Of a stretch of 64,000 bases of DNA, positions 24,141 to 36,390 are shown piece after piece. The notes beneath the pieces were generated by a model. That model saw only the letters and a program-made list of their open reading frames with translations. It was not told where the DNA came from and did no database searches. This DNA comes from Voacanga thouarsii (lineage: Eukaryota; Streptophyta; Magnoliopsida; Gentianales; Apocynaceae), in the NCBI GenBank assembly GCA_026120185.1, contig JANUWF010001821.1:496001-560000 (forward strand), written 5' to 3'. How positions within the stretch are numbered: the stretch's first letter is position 1; each line of letters begins with the position of its first letter. The position numbers and the translations under genes are program-made.

Positions 24141-25711
24141 TTGGAGTTTTAGCATGATTAAATTTTACTTTTGTTTGGGAAGGTTGTATTTTCAACCTTG
24201 AGTGCTCTAGAGAATGGTAAAGGTGATGTCCTAGGGGAAACATGATAGGAGTACCTTAATCCAACTCTTGTACCCTACAAAAATTCCTAAGGGAATTCAT
24301 TCCCTTCTTGATCTTTAGTTTTTCTTACTTCTCAATTCATTAGCTTGTTCAATTTGTTCAAGCCAATTTTATTCCAGAAAAATTCCAGCAAAGTACTGTG
24401 GCTTTGAAGGTCCAAAATGTTTAAGTGTAAGACATCTTATGGACCAAAATTGTGTAGGAGTTGGGGAAGGTTCCCAAGAGAATTAATCTCCATAGTGAAC
24501 CTTCAAAACTCCACTCTAGCTATGTTCATTTTCCTTCATGAAGTAATCTAGAATTTTTCCAGCTTCTTGTGCATTCAAAGTGTCAAAATTTTCAACCATC
24601 ATTCCCTCCCAAATGCTGCCATAAAATGGCCCTCTTGACCAGCTTGAAATTTGAAATTTTCTAGCCAAATTCGGACTGCACAAATGCTGTGCAAAACCAG
24701 AAAATTTTCTGGGCAAAATCGCAGCATAGGTGAGCTTAAACCAAGCTGTTTTCTTCCAATTTTCTCCCAGCACCTTAGCCACATTTTTCCTCCATAAAGA
24801 AGGCTAGAAACCAGCCGTGAACGACCTCTGAATGCCCTTTCAAATCCTTTGCAAACTGACTGGAAAATGGCAACAAAAGCTGCCCAGAAAAATTCCAGCA
24901 ATAACGAAACCTGTACAGGAATTTTTTTTCCAGCTTTGTTTCCTTCTTCAGCCCTTGCCGAAACTTCACCATTTTTTTGCACAAACTTCTCTTGAACAGA
25001 CATGAACTGAACTCCATTGTCTTCCCCAACCTTCTGCTCGAAAAACCAGTCATGGCTGTCCCTAAAATATCTCCAACAATTACTCTAATCAAGCCTTGAT
25101 TGAAGACCAAAATTCCAGCAATCCTAATTTAGTAAACTTCCATAAAATATCTCTTAAACAACCAAACCTTCCTTCACCATTGTACCCCCTCTTTTCAGCC
25201 ACCATTAAGCTTCTTCAACCAACTTTCATCCAGCAAAAACACTGAGCAACAGTCGGCCATTATAGCTTGCAAAAAGCTCTCCATTGATCAAACATCTTCT
25301 TGTCATATTTTGTTTCCAAATTTGATTCCCAAAAATATTCTTTTCGGATTTCAACAACCAATTTTTCCTTTTCCTTTCAAACCAGAAAAATCATCTACCA
25401 AAACCACTCAAACAATTCGGCCACTACAACCCCATAGAATTTCGGCAGCCTCAATCAAAATCTCTCCATTCTCTTCAACCTTCAAGCACCCATAGAACAC
25501 CAAGAACACCTACTAGTTCCATACGCCTAATACCACTCCAAACCACTTCAATCTTCTTCAAAAAATTTCAGATTTTATCTACTCACCACCGTGAATCCAT
25601 CCATACCACTTTTAACATCAAACTCCAAAATTCAACTCTCTTTCTTGGACAAAGAACACCTTCAAGGTAAGCTTGTTCAATCAACTTCATCTCCACTAAT
25701 CCTCAATCTCT

Positions 25712-25757
25712 AATAAATATATATGTGTATAGGCACGCTAATGGACTCTCTTCTTCT

Positions 25758-25795
<38 letters not shown>
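25712..25795 (+). promoter_or_regulatory. Candidate LTR promoter: TATA-like motif and CT run
   Basis: AATAAATATATATG is followed about 35 bases later by (CT)n of about 34 bases and CTCTTGGCCG. Plant promoters often combine a TATA box with a downstream pyrimidine patch. The arrangement recurs at 47767-47831 and, reversed, at 6076-6125. No transcript data are available, so this is an inference. Confidence 0.4.
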
Positions 25796-25799
<4 letters not shown>

Positions 25800-28142
25800 T
25801 CTTGGCCGGATACACCTCTCTCTTGGCTGAATGATTTCTTCAACAATGGCCATGCTTTCTTCATCTCTCTTGGACGAATGTAGTCTCTTAGGAGCTGAGA
25901 TCCATTCGAAACTCCTTCAAGGTACTCATCAATCAAGTAAGCCCCTTTAACTCTCTTTTTAAATTCTAGATTCATGTCTCTAGGGTGATATTGAAAGGAG
26001 ATGGATTATGTTTGAGGTTTGAGCATGTATTGTTGTGATGAGTTGAGATTGAAGTATGAATAAATGTGTGTATATGATGGAGATGGGATTGATGCATGAG
26101 TTGATTGTCTTGGTTGATTGTGTGCTGTTTTTAGAGTTTAGTGCATGTCTTCATGTCATGAGTGGTATTTGTGTTCAAGCATGTTAGAGATTATGTCACC
26201 TTTGGTGAATAGGATTTATATTCAAGTATTGTTAAAGCCATGAGTATGTATATGCTAGTAGAGGTTGGATCATGTCTTGGTAAATTTAGATCTATGCCTT
26301 TATTCATGATTTGGATAATTTGATGAATTGAAGTCGAGTGTATGTTCATGATTGTGATTAGTAAGTGGAAATATGATCATGATCTAGTTGTCCCCAAACT
26401 AATTTTATTTCATCAATAAAATATTTAATATTATAATTTTTGCTAGTAAATTCGAAAACCCTAAGAAGGTAGACTTGGATTATTATATATAATAAGGATA
26501 TTTTAGTCAAATAAATGATAGCTTTTATTTCAAGCAATAAAATATATAGATATTATATATAATAATAATATCAAATAAAGCCTTTTATATAAATAACCAT
26601 AATAAGTAAAATATTAATTTTGTAAGTCTTATATTCATAAATACCATTAAAATTTATTGTCTTTCAATTATTATCTTTTTAACAAGACCTATTAAAATTC
26701 ACTCACAACTAATTTTAGTTACCAATTATTTTCTAACAATTAATTATCAATATATTTCTATTTTAAATAATTACATCTAGGTCCTAGGACCCTTCAACAA
26801 ATAAACTCTAATTTATTTTTAGCAAAATTTAAACCTTCAACTTAATAGTACCTATTTCCTAAAACCCTAATCACTTTAATATCAAATTAGACTTAGCTTA
26901 TAAATCCTTTATTTATTATCTAGCCTTAAAGCTTGGGACACTAGGATCATAGTTATAGTAAGTTGAGCTAGTTTTATTTGTGAAAGTGAATTTTAGCTTG
27001 AGTTTGATTATGGTTTATATTTATCCCAGGCGGGGTTAGGTCAGCTGTTGAAGACCTTTATTTTATCTCAAGTTAAGGATCAGGTAAGCTCCTGCATAAA
27101 ACCTGTTTGATGCAAAATGTTTATTATGGCAAGCCAAATGTAGAGTGCATGGTCACTCATTTATGTAAAGGCAATTGAGGATTGTCTCCTATCTTATTTC
27201 CATCAAACAAATTATTTGAAAATCAATAAGCAGATTTACTCAAACTCAAAACTTTTTCTAAAACTAATTTTGACAAAGACTTTGGAACCCTTAATTGTCA
27301 TTTTTAAGTGGAACTATGTTTTTTTCCTTTTTCCCCGAGTGGGGTAAGTTACGTTGAGTATTCAATAAGGGTGGACTGCTAGGACTAGTCTTTGAAGGGT
27401 TAGGGTGAGTCTCTCAGTAAGTGGCCACCTTTAAGGGGTAAGTCCTTCCCGGATAGGATGACAGTCCAGTAGGTTGTGCCGGTCCGAGCTAGCAGTTTTT
27501 CAGTCAAGTGACTGTGTGTTACCGGAATGGACAACCGGTTGTTGTTTGAGTATAGAGAATGAGGAGTATCTTACCCGGTAGACCGATCACCTACCTTTTG
27601 TCAATCTGCACAAAGTGTGGCATTCTGACTGGTTATGAGACCCAACGTGTGGTAATCCATGACCACTTTTGAGTGGTTGATTTTATTGTATCTGTATGGT
27701 TGGAAAAGCCAAACACCACTCTTGATTTTGACTATTGTTTATTGCTTGCCAGTATTTCTCTTATGAAGATTTTATATTTTGCATTCACGAATTTTTTTCA
27801 CTGGACACTCAAAGCACATACAGACTTACTGAGATTTTTGTCTCATCACCCATTTTACCATGATTTCAGGTCGATCCTGCTGTGGGGATGAGTAGCTAGT
27901 TATTGCCTGCCTTGGAAGAAATGTTATTATTTATTTTTGTGTAATGCTTGGGGAGCTGAAAGTGAATAATTTTATTCTGGATTTGTTTTTGAATTCTTGG
28001 GATATAATAAGATTTAAGTTTAAATTATTGTTTTTATTCCATTATGTTGATTGTGTGTCCTAGTTATAAAGACCCATTGTCCTTTGGACGGGACGACATC
28101 CCCCGGCCCTGTTGGGCCTAGGTAGTGGGGTGTTACATGATG

Positions 28143-28652
28143 TATAATCATCCTTATTAAATTGGAAATTGGCATCAATATACCTATTTACATATAGATC
28201 ACCTTCTCTATATATCAAAAATATATCATTTGTCCATCTTAGATACTTAAGAATGTTCTTTATAGTTGTCTAATGACCTTCTCCAGAGTCATATTAGTTT
28301 CCGCTCATCAGACTAAGAGTACATGATACATTAGGCCTAGTATATATCATAGCACACATGATAGATTCAATTACCGAAACATATGGTATTCTATTCATGT
28401 AATACTTTTCATCTTGTGTTTGAGGATACATTATTTTTTAAAGGCTTATCCCATGGGTAATGGGTAAAAATACTCTTTTAGATTGTTCCATACCAAACCT
28501 TTTTAGCATCCTGTCTATATATGTAGACTGTGAAAGACCAAGCAACCATTTCGATCTATCTTTACAGATCTTTTTTCCAAAAATATAGGTTACATCTCTA
28601 AGGTCTTTTATGAAAAATTCTTTGATAACTATACTTTAACTGATTGAAGAGT
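28143..28652 (-). pseudogene. Copia D RT C-terminus and RNase H start
   Basis: The minus strand, from 28657 leftward, reads STLQSVK, then a degraded segment, then the RT-RNase H link (NILKYLRWTNDIF; YIDANFQFNKDDYTS), with several stops. These blocks are standard in plant copia polyproteins. RT copies RNA to DNA inside the particle. The piece is bounded on the right by the family-B solo LTR, beyond which the YVDD motif lies, and on the left by the family-C solo LTR. Confidence 0.88.
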
Positions 28653-28657
28653 TGAGA

Positions 28658-31600
28658 TGTAATAACCCGCCTTATATAAAGGATTTACGTAGGGTAGACT
28701 AGTTTAAAATAAGAATAAATATAACAGGAATTAATGATATATTTTTCTTTTTCTATTATTAATAGTATTATTAAGGCCACAAATTAATAATATTATTATT
28801 ATTACTGTTATTTTATATTTTATTTCATTATCGCTATTATTCTATAACCATTATTATTATTATTTTATATTTATTATTTAATACCAAAATCTCTTGACAA
28901 TATTAAATTATAGTATTATTATATCCAATATTTATATTGAATTATTATATTATTCTTGCTATTATTATGAATATATATATAATACAATTAATATCATAAA
29001 TATCTTAGCTATATCATATTATCTACAAAGATAATTTAAGGGGCCCACAAGAAATAAATGAAGATGGCCCACAAGCATGATATTCTTGACTAAGTTAGAC
29101 CACTCTTAGACTTCATTTGATCAAGATTAATTAAGTTAAACTAGATTAGGGTAAGTTAACTATAATTATGCATGGCCATGCAAGATTAGCAAATATATTA
29201 ATCTTGAGAAGTTTTAAGGATTTCTACAAGCTTCTGCATGGTTCTAAAATTTTCTGGGATATTCTACAAGGTTCTTTTAAGTTCTATGAAAGCCTAAAAG
29301 CTTCTAGAATGACCAACTCACCTTAAATCCTTTTAGTAAGACCAAAGTAAGACCAAGAAAAATAAGCTATATATATAGGAGCAAGGGGGAGGACTTTCGG
29401 CCAAGAGAGAAAGTTGGGAGAAGAGGAGAAAAACAGAAAAGTGAAGAGAGGAAAGGAAGAACAAAAGAAAGACTAAGGGAGAGAGAGATTTTTCAGCAGC
29501 AAGAAAAGGAAAGAAAGAAGAACCGGCAACAAGGAGAAAGAAAGGAAAATGAAGGAAAGGAAAGTGTTACAGCTTTGCCTTCATCTTGGAAAGGTAAGAG
29601 ACAACTTCTCAAAAAGCTAAAAAGATGATACTAGAAGTTGGAAGCTATTTGCATATGAATATTGTTGAAAATATCTTGATTTTGTGATGGTTGTTGGTTG
29701 ATCGGTTGGGTTGGTGATGAATTAGGTATGAGTTTTAGTTCATTTAATGTATTTTGGAGTGATGGTATGTTGGAAATTTGGAAAGGAAAAAGATAGAAAT
29801 GATAAGGAAACTAGAAGAGCTATTGGATAGTAACCAATACCTAGCTTGTGTTGTTTGGAAATAACAAAGGAAATCTGAGTAGGAGTGGCTGGAAGTGAAG
29901 TATAACTAATCCTAAATATATCTTAGACTAGTTAGAAAGGATTTGGAATACATTGTGTGGAGGTTGTGAGGGTTTAGAATGGCTAAGAGATCATGAATAA
30001 TAAGAATGGTGAAAACTGCCAAAAATTTACTGGTTCGGTAAACATGGGATAATTTATTTGTTTGGATATGAGAGAAGTGCTGGGTATGAAAATCCATTAG
30101 AATACTGATATCGGGATGTTAAATGAAGAATTGAAGGGTTTAAATATGGTAGGATGTGTTGAAGAAACCATAGAAATAAGTTAAAACAAGTTGGGCTTCT
30201 AAACTGTAATTTTGAACCTCCAATTCGGAGCAGTAAGTTTAGTTGAAAAACTGAACAAAATGGAGAGAAGTTTGAATACCCCATGACTTGAAGTTGATAG
30301 AGAAATGTCTTAGGAGTATTTTGAAAGTAGTTTCACCTTATTTGGACCTGTATTGAAAGAGATATGTACAAAATACTGGAAGATGACAAAACTGAACTCC
30401 AAACTTGGAACAGTGGAATTAACCGAAAAACTGTATGAAATGAGCTGGAGTTTACATGTCTCATGACCTGGAATTGATAGAGGGATATCTTAGGAATATT
30501 ATGGAAGTAACCTCACTTTATTTGGACCTATACTGAATAAGTAATAGTGGAGAATGGTAAAGCTGTAAAACCAGAAAATCATCCAAAGCATTAGTCTATT
30601 TATTTCTTTAAGAAAATTATAGAAACCTTATTTGAACCCATTAAGTAATAATACAGAGATATACTGATGGTGTAGGTGAACTAAGTCGAGGGAACTCCTT
30701 TTAAGACTATACGAGTGCAGCTTCGACTTAATATACAAGGTGAGTCCCTTGTTTTTAAACTATCATTAGCTATGTGCTTTTCTGACAAAATTCAATATTT
30801 CTCTGATATAAACTATGTCTTCTTAATATGATTGAAGCTTATGAATCTAGTCTAAATTGATATTTACGAAATGTTTCAATAAGCTTTCTTTATGCTTAAA
30901 GGCTTCCAAGATGAAATTTATATAATTTTGATAGTTCTTAAAAATACCCACTCGGGTGATGTAAAAATTTTAGAAAATTATATTTGGCCCCAAGAATGAG
31001 TTGTTTTGAATTCCCTTCGGGGAGAGCAAACTCCTTTCAAAGGAGTATATTGAATATGTGAATCAATGAAGACGTTGAGTACTCAGCGAGGGTTTTGACC
31101 TTTGTACTAGCTCTCGTTAGAGATAGATGAACCCAAATAACTCGATCCAGTTATTAGGCTTATCTTACTCCGAACGGGGCGACAAGACAATGGAATTAGT
31201 TGTCCCTGACTAGCCGTTATGAGCCTGTCAATTGCCTATTGATTATGATGGTGGGTTGTTCACATGATACCGAGCGGGGACACTCAGTGTGTTCAATCCC
31301 TTGCCACCTCGATGGTGATTGACGTCAGGATTGGGATCCTTGGCTTATGGTGGCAAGTAAAAGATCTCTAAATGCATGGTGAGGTACATTTATACGCTAC
31401 TCACCCTTCCGGCATAACATAGGTGATGTGCTACAAGGCGCAGTCCCTGGCACAAGAGACCCTGTAGCCGAAGGTGAAGTTCCTTGGACTTTGCACACAG
31501 GTTGCACTTCTAAATGGATAAGAACCCGCATTTATTGAATTAGGGGCCATGTGTTTGGAAGCCATTGTTTTTCGAAAGTACATGATAGATTGAACCTAAA

Positions 31601-32054
31601 TTTATCAATTATCGTTGTTTCTTGTTATAAAATTTATTTTAGCAAAGAAAATGAAAATTGACTTTCTCTTCTAAGTAAAACACTGGCACACACGAGACTC
31701 ACTGAGTATACTGTCCTTTTTTTAGGAATTCAAGCTGAAGACTAACGACGGTACTACTCGTACTTTGCCTCTAGCACTAGATAGTTTATCTTTTAGTATG
31801 ATCAGTGTGCATAGTTGATGAAATGATTTTGGCTTGTGTATTTTGGGAACCATGATGATGTATCTATCTTAACTTATATATATACATAATGAAAGAGCAT
31901 GTTTCATATATTACTTAATTTTCGATTCTTTTTTTTTTATCTGCTTATTTTAAGTTCAATTCGTTATAAAGACCCCTAGCCTGAGATTTTAGACGGGGCA
32001 ACATCCCACCTGAACCCGACCCACTACGACAAGGTAAAAATATGGGGTGGTACA
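28658..32054 (+). mobile_element. Solo LTR, family B (3.4 kb), TSD TGAGA
   Basis: Runs from TGTAATAACCCGCC to TATGGGGTGGTACA, 3397 bp, with exact repeats TGAGA at 28653-28657 and 32055-32059. No interior is present. It interrupts copia D RT shortly after the YVDD motif. The right end has GTTATAAAGACCCC and GACGGGGCAACATCCC, which recur in family C and, reversed, in the LARD LTR. This suggests a common Tekay-like R-U5 region. An AT-rich segment with TATTATTATT runs lies at 28740-29030, and purine-rich AAGGAAAGAAAG sequence at 29400-29570. Minus frames at 29912-30284 are not credible genes. Confidence 0.93.
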
Positions 32055-32059
32055 TGAGA

Positions 32060-32739
32060 CATCGTTTCCTATTGGTAATATGTCATCTACATATAGTAAT
32101 AAGAAAACAATTTCACTCCTACTAACCTTCTTATACACATAAAGTTCATCTATGTTTTGTATAAAACCAAATTCTTTAATTTTTTCATCAAAATGGATAT
32201 TCTAACTCTTAAAGGCTTACTTTAGTCTATAAATAGATTTTTGCAGCTTCCACACTTTAGTATTATCTTCAGATACGAAACCTTTATGTTGTGTCTTGTA
32301 CACTTGCTCAATCAGAATTCCATTATGGAAAGCTATTTTTCCATCCATTTTCTAAATCTCATAATTATAATAAGCGACAAGTGCTAAGAGTATTCAACGG
32401 ATTTCAGCATTGCTCTGGTGAAAAGGTTTTGTTGTAATCAATACCTTATTGTTGACGATATCCTTTACCAACCAATCATGCCTTATAGGTAATAACTTTA
32501 CCATCTTTGTTATTTTTGTTCTTGAAGACCCACTTGCATACTATGGGTTTGATTCCTTTAGGTGGATCAACCAAAGTCTAAATTTAGTTGTCATATATGG
32601 AATCCATTTCTGATTTCATTACTTTTAGCCATTTGCCAAATTCTAAACTTTTAAGAATTTTCTCATAAGTAGTAGGCTCATCTTCTTCTATGAGTAATAC
32701 ATTCTTATGGTCATTAATCAGAAATCCATATATCTCAAG
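32060..32739 (-). pseudogene. Copia D reverse transcriptase, N-terminal half
   Basis: From 32739 leftward the minus strand reads YGFLINDHKNVLLIEEDEP, then MKSEMDSIYDNQIWTLVDPP and KWVFKNK. These are the conserved opening of copia RT. After a decayed stretch it ends with LLLYVDDI, the RT active site. Stops and frameshifts are present, so it is inactive. It begins where the LTR of copia 1 starts at 32740 (left flank TCAAG), so the gag and integrase of D should lie beyond copia 1, to the right of the window, or be lost. Confidence 0.92.
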
Positions 32740-33293
32740 TGTTTGAATATATGTTCAAAATAGACTATGTATTTTTATATTTTAAAAATTAATAAAAGTT
32801 TCGTTCATTAATGGTTGTTTGATTACATATATGTGTACATTTAGGTCTAAGTGTATTAATAAGTAATCTACGTGATTTAGTCATGCTTTCATAGTAAGGT
32901 GTAGATTATATGCTACTAACACACAAGTAATAAATTATTCTTGATCGATTGATGAAGTTGATCACTTTGTCAAGGTTAAAATTATTACACTATGGTTTAT
33001 AAATAGGGAATGATTTATCTTTAACCAGTGAGTAATCCACCCACACCATTAATATAAGTGTATTTGGAATATGTAGAACTGACCATGTGATAGTAATCTT
33101 TATAAAAGTACTATAATAAAATAATGATTGGTATATTATTGCTACTGCATAGACGAATACCTTAAGATTTAAGTATAAGTTGATGGGTTGACGAAGTTGG
33201 ACTTGTGCACTTTGATGTCTGATAGATGAGGTCATATTGTAAGGCCAATAGCCTTGTACGTTGGGTATGTGACTTTAGTTAATTAAGACAGAT
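32740..33293 (+). repeat. Copia 1 5' LTR, first half
   Basis: Starts TGTTTGAATATATG, comparable with TGTTGGAAAATATG of copia 2. It carries landmarks of that LTR in the same order: ACAGTAAGGT-like sequence, CTTTAACCAGTGAGTA, GAATATGTAGAAC, GTTGGGTATGTGAC, TAAGACAGA. It is cut at 33293 by the family-A LTR of A1. The second half resumes at 43846, with about 110 bp missing relative to copia 2. The minus frame at 32990-33235 is antisense to the LTR. Confidence 0.82.
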
Positions 33294-34738
33294 TGATAGG
33301 GCCTAAATGTACCTGTATTTTCTTAGCTATTTGGGGTAATTTATGATGTTTTTTACGTAATAGCTAGTCAATTCCTTTACTTTTTGATGAAATTGAGATA
33401 ATTGGTTGTAGAAAAGTTTTTCTTGGTTTTTGTACGGAAATCATGAAATTTTAAGCTAAAAATAGAGTTCCAGACTTGAACCAGCGTTGTCTTAGCATTG
33501 GTGAACTGGCCCTAGTTCGTTTCTAGAAAAACAGGGTAAAATAGGGGAAGAAAATACTGAACCAGATGCCAACTAGTGCTGAGCCAGCACTGGCTCAGTG
33601 AGGGTGAAGCGATGTCAGCTCTATACTGCCCTGTGTTGGCAAAAAATCATTTTTTGATCCAAATTGGAAGTTGCTGTTTAGTTCTTTTGGTATCTAACTT
33701 GTACGTGGCCTAGAGCTTTGGGGAAACCTTTTTGGCAACCTAGAATGCTATAAATACAACGAAAATACAAGAGTTCAAGGGAGAATAGAGGTGAATTCAG
33801 AGGAGTAATTGCAGATTCCAAGATGGAAGAAAATAATTCACAAAAAGAGGCATTATTTCAAAAGAGTTTTTAATAGGAGAAAAATGAGGTTTGTCTATGA
33901 GTTCTTTCTTTTTCCTTTATTTTTTCCCAAATAATGATGAGATCAATGTTTTAATTGTATTTAGATGATATTTTTTATTCATGATTTTGTATTAATTCTT
34001 GCTTTTTGATCAATTGATTATTATTTCTGGTATTGAATTGCTTGATTTATTTGACGAATTGATTGAATTTTCCTTTTTTCTAATCGACTTGAAAAACAAA
34101 GGTAGGAGTGGGTTCAAATTTATTGATTTCATATTTATTATGTCTTAATTAGATTGCAAAAGAAGGTTAAGAACAATAGATTGAGTAATCCAAGATTAGT
34201 TGATTTCACCTAGAATATAGGGTTATTGGCTAATTTCATATTCATATCACCGAGAATATAGGAGTATTTGTTAAAGAATGAGTTTAATGCATCTCTTTGA
34301 GTGAACTGGTGAGATAGAATATATCCACTAATTTAATTAGAAGATAAGGAATCATAGATTGCAAACGAAATGATTCTAATTTATTCTTTCATGGTGCCAG
34401 GATAAAAATTAATTGAGAGATTTACTAGTCAATCATTGTTATATCTTTAGAGGTTTCTATCTATGTACATTTTTTCTCTCTTATGTTTTGTATAGATTTA
34501 TTTGTTTAATTTTCTTTTATATCCTCTTGATCAATTCAGTTAGAAGATTAAACAAAGGATCAAAGGTAATTAGAGTGTACTTATTCCTTGAGGATCAATA
34601 CTCGTTAATTCCCTATACTATACTTAATAATGTGTATACTTGCTCACATGTGTAATTTTGGATTAACATTTTAATTAAAACTTGATTGGAAATGGATCTA
34701 AAAATAAAAAAAATTTATTACCTAAATCTGATGCATCA
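33294..34738 (+). repeat. A1 5' LTR (family A)
   Basis: Runs from TGATAGGGCCTAAATG to AATCTGATGCATCA, 1445 bp, followed by a decayed tRNA-Asp-type primer site, so it is a 5' LTR. The standard TTCCTTGAGGATCAATACTC and TTGCTCACATGTG blocks precede the end. The frame at 34413-34655 is a chance ORF in the R-U5 part. Confidence 0.9.
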
Positions 34739-34978
34739 AGTTTTTGGTGATGTTGTCGAGACACAATATCATGAAATTTTAGATTTTATTGATTTAACCA
34801 TGTAAGTATACATAAATGTTCTATGTTGTAATTATGTGCTATATCTTGTTATTTGTATAATTTGTGAACCAATTCTCTAACTAACTTTATAATAAGTGTA
34901 TTCTGATACTAAGTGTATTTAGTTAAATACATATCAATCCTAGGATCTTATTATCTTAATTCTCTTTTCAGGTTCAAT
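34739..34978 (+). other. A1 primer site and leader
   Basis: AGTTTTTGGTGATGTTGTCG directly follows the LTR. It aligns with TTTTTGGCGCCGTTGCCGGGGA after mostly C-to-T and G-to-A changes. The rest, to 34978, is a short AT-rich leader. Confidence 0.75.
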
Positions 34979-36390
34979 TCTTGGTTTATGAACCGACGAG
35001 TAAAAGGGGACATAGTGGACTTTGATCCAAAAATTGAAAGAACTCTGACAAGGATTCGAAGGGCACATAAGCAAAAGGTTGAACAACTAAGTTCCACATG
35101 AGAGATGGAAATGAACCAGAACAATCATGGTGGTAATAGTAATTGAAAGACTATGGGTGATTTTGCTAGACTTGCAATTCAGGTACCGACTGGAGTATTG
35201 CTAGGCCAAGGGTAGAATCTAATAATTTCGAGATAAAATCCAATATTATCTAAATAATCCAAAATATGGTCCAATTTGATAAGTTCCTGACGAAGACCTT
35301 GATGCTTATCTCGCTAGTTTTCTGGAGATTTGTGATACGTTTAAGATGAATGGGGTATTGGAGGATGTTATAAAACTGAGACCCTTTCCTTTTTCTCTTA
35401 GGGATAGAGCTAAATCTTGATTAAAATCATTGCCAGTAAGATCCATAACAACATAGAATGGATTTGCTGAGAAATTTTGGCCAAATATTTTCCTCCAGCT
35501 AGGACAGCTAAGCTGAGAACTAATATTTTTGCCTTCCAACAATTAGAGTCTGAGAGTTTGTATGAGTATTGGGAGAGATAGAAAGATATGCTTAGGAAGC
35601 ATCCTCACCATGGGTTTGAATTAGACATGCAAATGCACATATTTCATAGTGAGTTTAATTTTACTTCAAAAACTAATTAATGCATTAATTGGATGGACAA
35701 TAACTTCTAAGACCCTGGAGGAGTTGTATGAGTTGGTGAAAAATATTACTATGAACAATTACTCATGGAAAAATTCAAGGCCTAGGGTATGTGTGCAAGG
35801 AGTTCACAAGATTGACGTTGTAGCTGCGTTAGAAACTAACGTTGAGGCCTTAGCTCAAAAGATAGAACAATTGGTGGAGGCCTCTTCTCAAGGCTAAGTG
35901 ATGAATATTAATTTCGATTTTTGTGGAGAAAGGCTACCCAATCATGAGTGCCAAAACATGAATTTATCTCAAGAGTCTTTGGAACATGTTCCTTTAATGG
36001 GGAATGGGAAACAAGGTAACAATCCATATAGTGCTACCTATAATCCTGGTTGGAGAAATTATCTTAATTTCTCTTGGGCAAATCAAAACTAACCTAGGCC
36101 AAACCCCTCAAATTTTATAGAAACCAAATGACTTGACCTTCTTTTCCATACAATGTACCACCACCAAAGTCATCATTAGAGGAATTGGCAAGCAAAATGG
36201 TTAGCTCAACAGAGGCACACATACAAGGAGTTGATGCTATGACTAGAAATTTGGAGGCCTCAATGCACAACTTGAAAAGTCAAATCGGTCAATTGGCAAA
36301 GCTTTTTGGAGACCGTCAAATTAGATCTCTACCTGAGAACACGTAGACCATTCCTCGAGACCTGGAGTGGGGAAAGAAATGAAGTCTTAA
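34979..36390 (+). pseudogene. A1 gag remnant (Athila/Tat-like gypsy)
   Basis: The sequence reads GDIVDFDPKIERTLTR (34979-35100) and FARLAIQ. The gag core is heavily frameshifted at 35240-35640; PFPFSLRDRA and a TTW...F segment are visible across frames. Then comes an open frame at 35649-35897 (LEELYELVKNITMNNYSW; VHKIDVVAALE), and at 35898-36092 a degraded zinc-knuckle-like FCGE...NHEC with NPYSATYNPGWRNYLNFSW, a strong Athila-type gag signature. It ends with QGVDAMTRNLEASMHNL at 36220-36330. The whole matches A2 block by block. No pol follows. Confidence 0.87.

Larger units (their letters stand above)
23833..28137 (+). mobile_element. Solo LTR, family C (4.3 kb), TSD TGATG
   Basis: Runs from TGTGAAACCCCAATCG to GTAGTGGGGTGTTACA, 4305 bp, with exact repeats TGATG at 23828-23832 and 28138-28142. 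The copia D RNase H frame resumes when it and one TSD copy are removed. Inside are a tRNA-like module at 24078-24140, an inverted repeat at 24677-24693, TATA-like AATAAATATATATG near 25712 followed by (CT)n at 25762-25795, and an R-U5-like end with GGACGACATCCCC. The overlapping minus frames at 24516-25110 are not retained as open frames in the sister copies, so I read them as chance ORFs. Confidence 0.95.

Noticed and set aside
24516..25110. Three overlapping minus frames, with relatives at 46660-46987
   Set aside because: They lie in the family-C LTR, and frames and stops are not kept between copies. The similarity reflects the repeat, not a gene.
25703..25975. Minus frame with a long Arg-Glu repeat
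   Set aside because: Direct translation of the (CT)n microsatellite; the counterpart at 47762-47977 gives Ser-Leu in the other sense.
29912..30284. Two minus frames
   Set aside because: Inside the family-B solo LTR, no recognisable domain, AT-rich composition.
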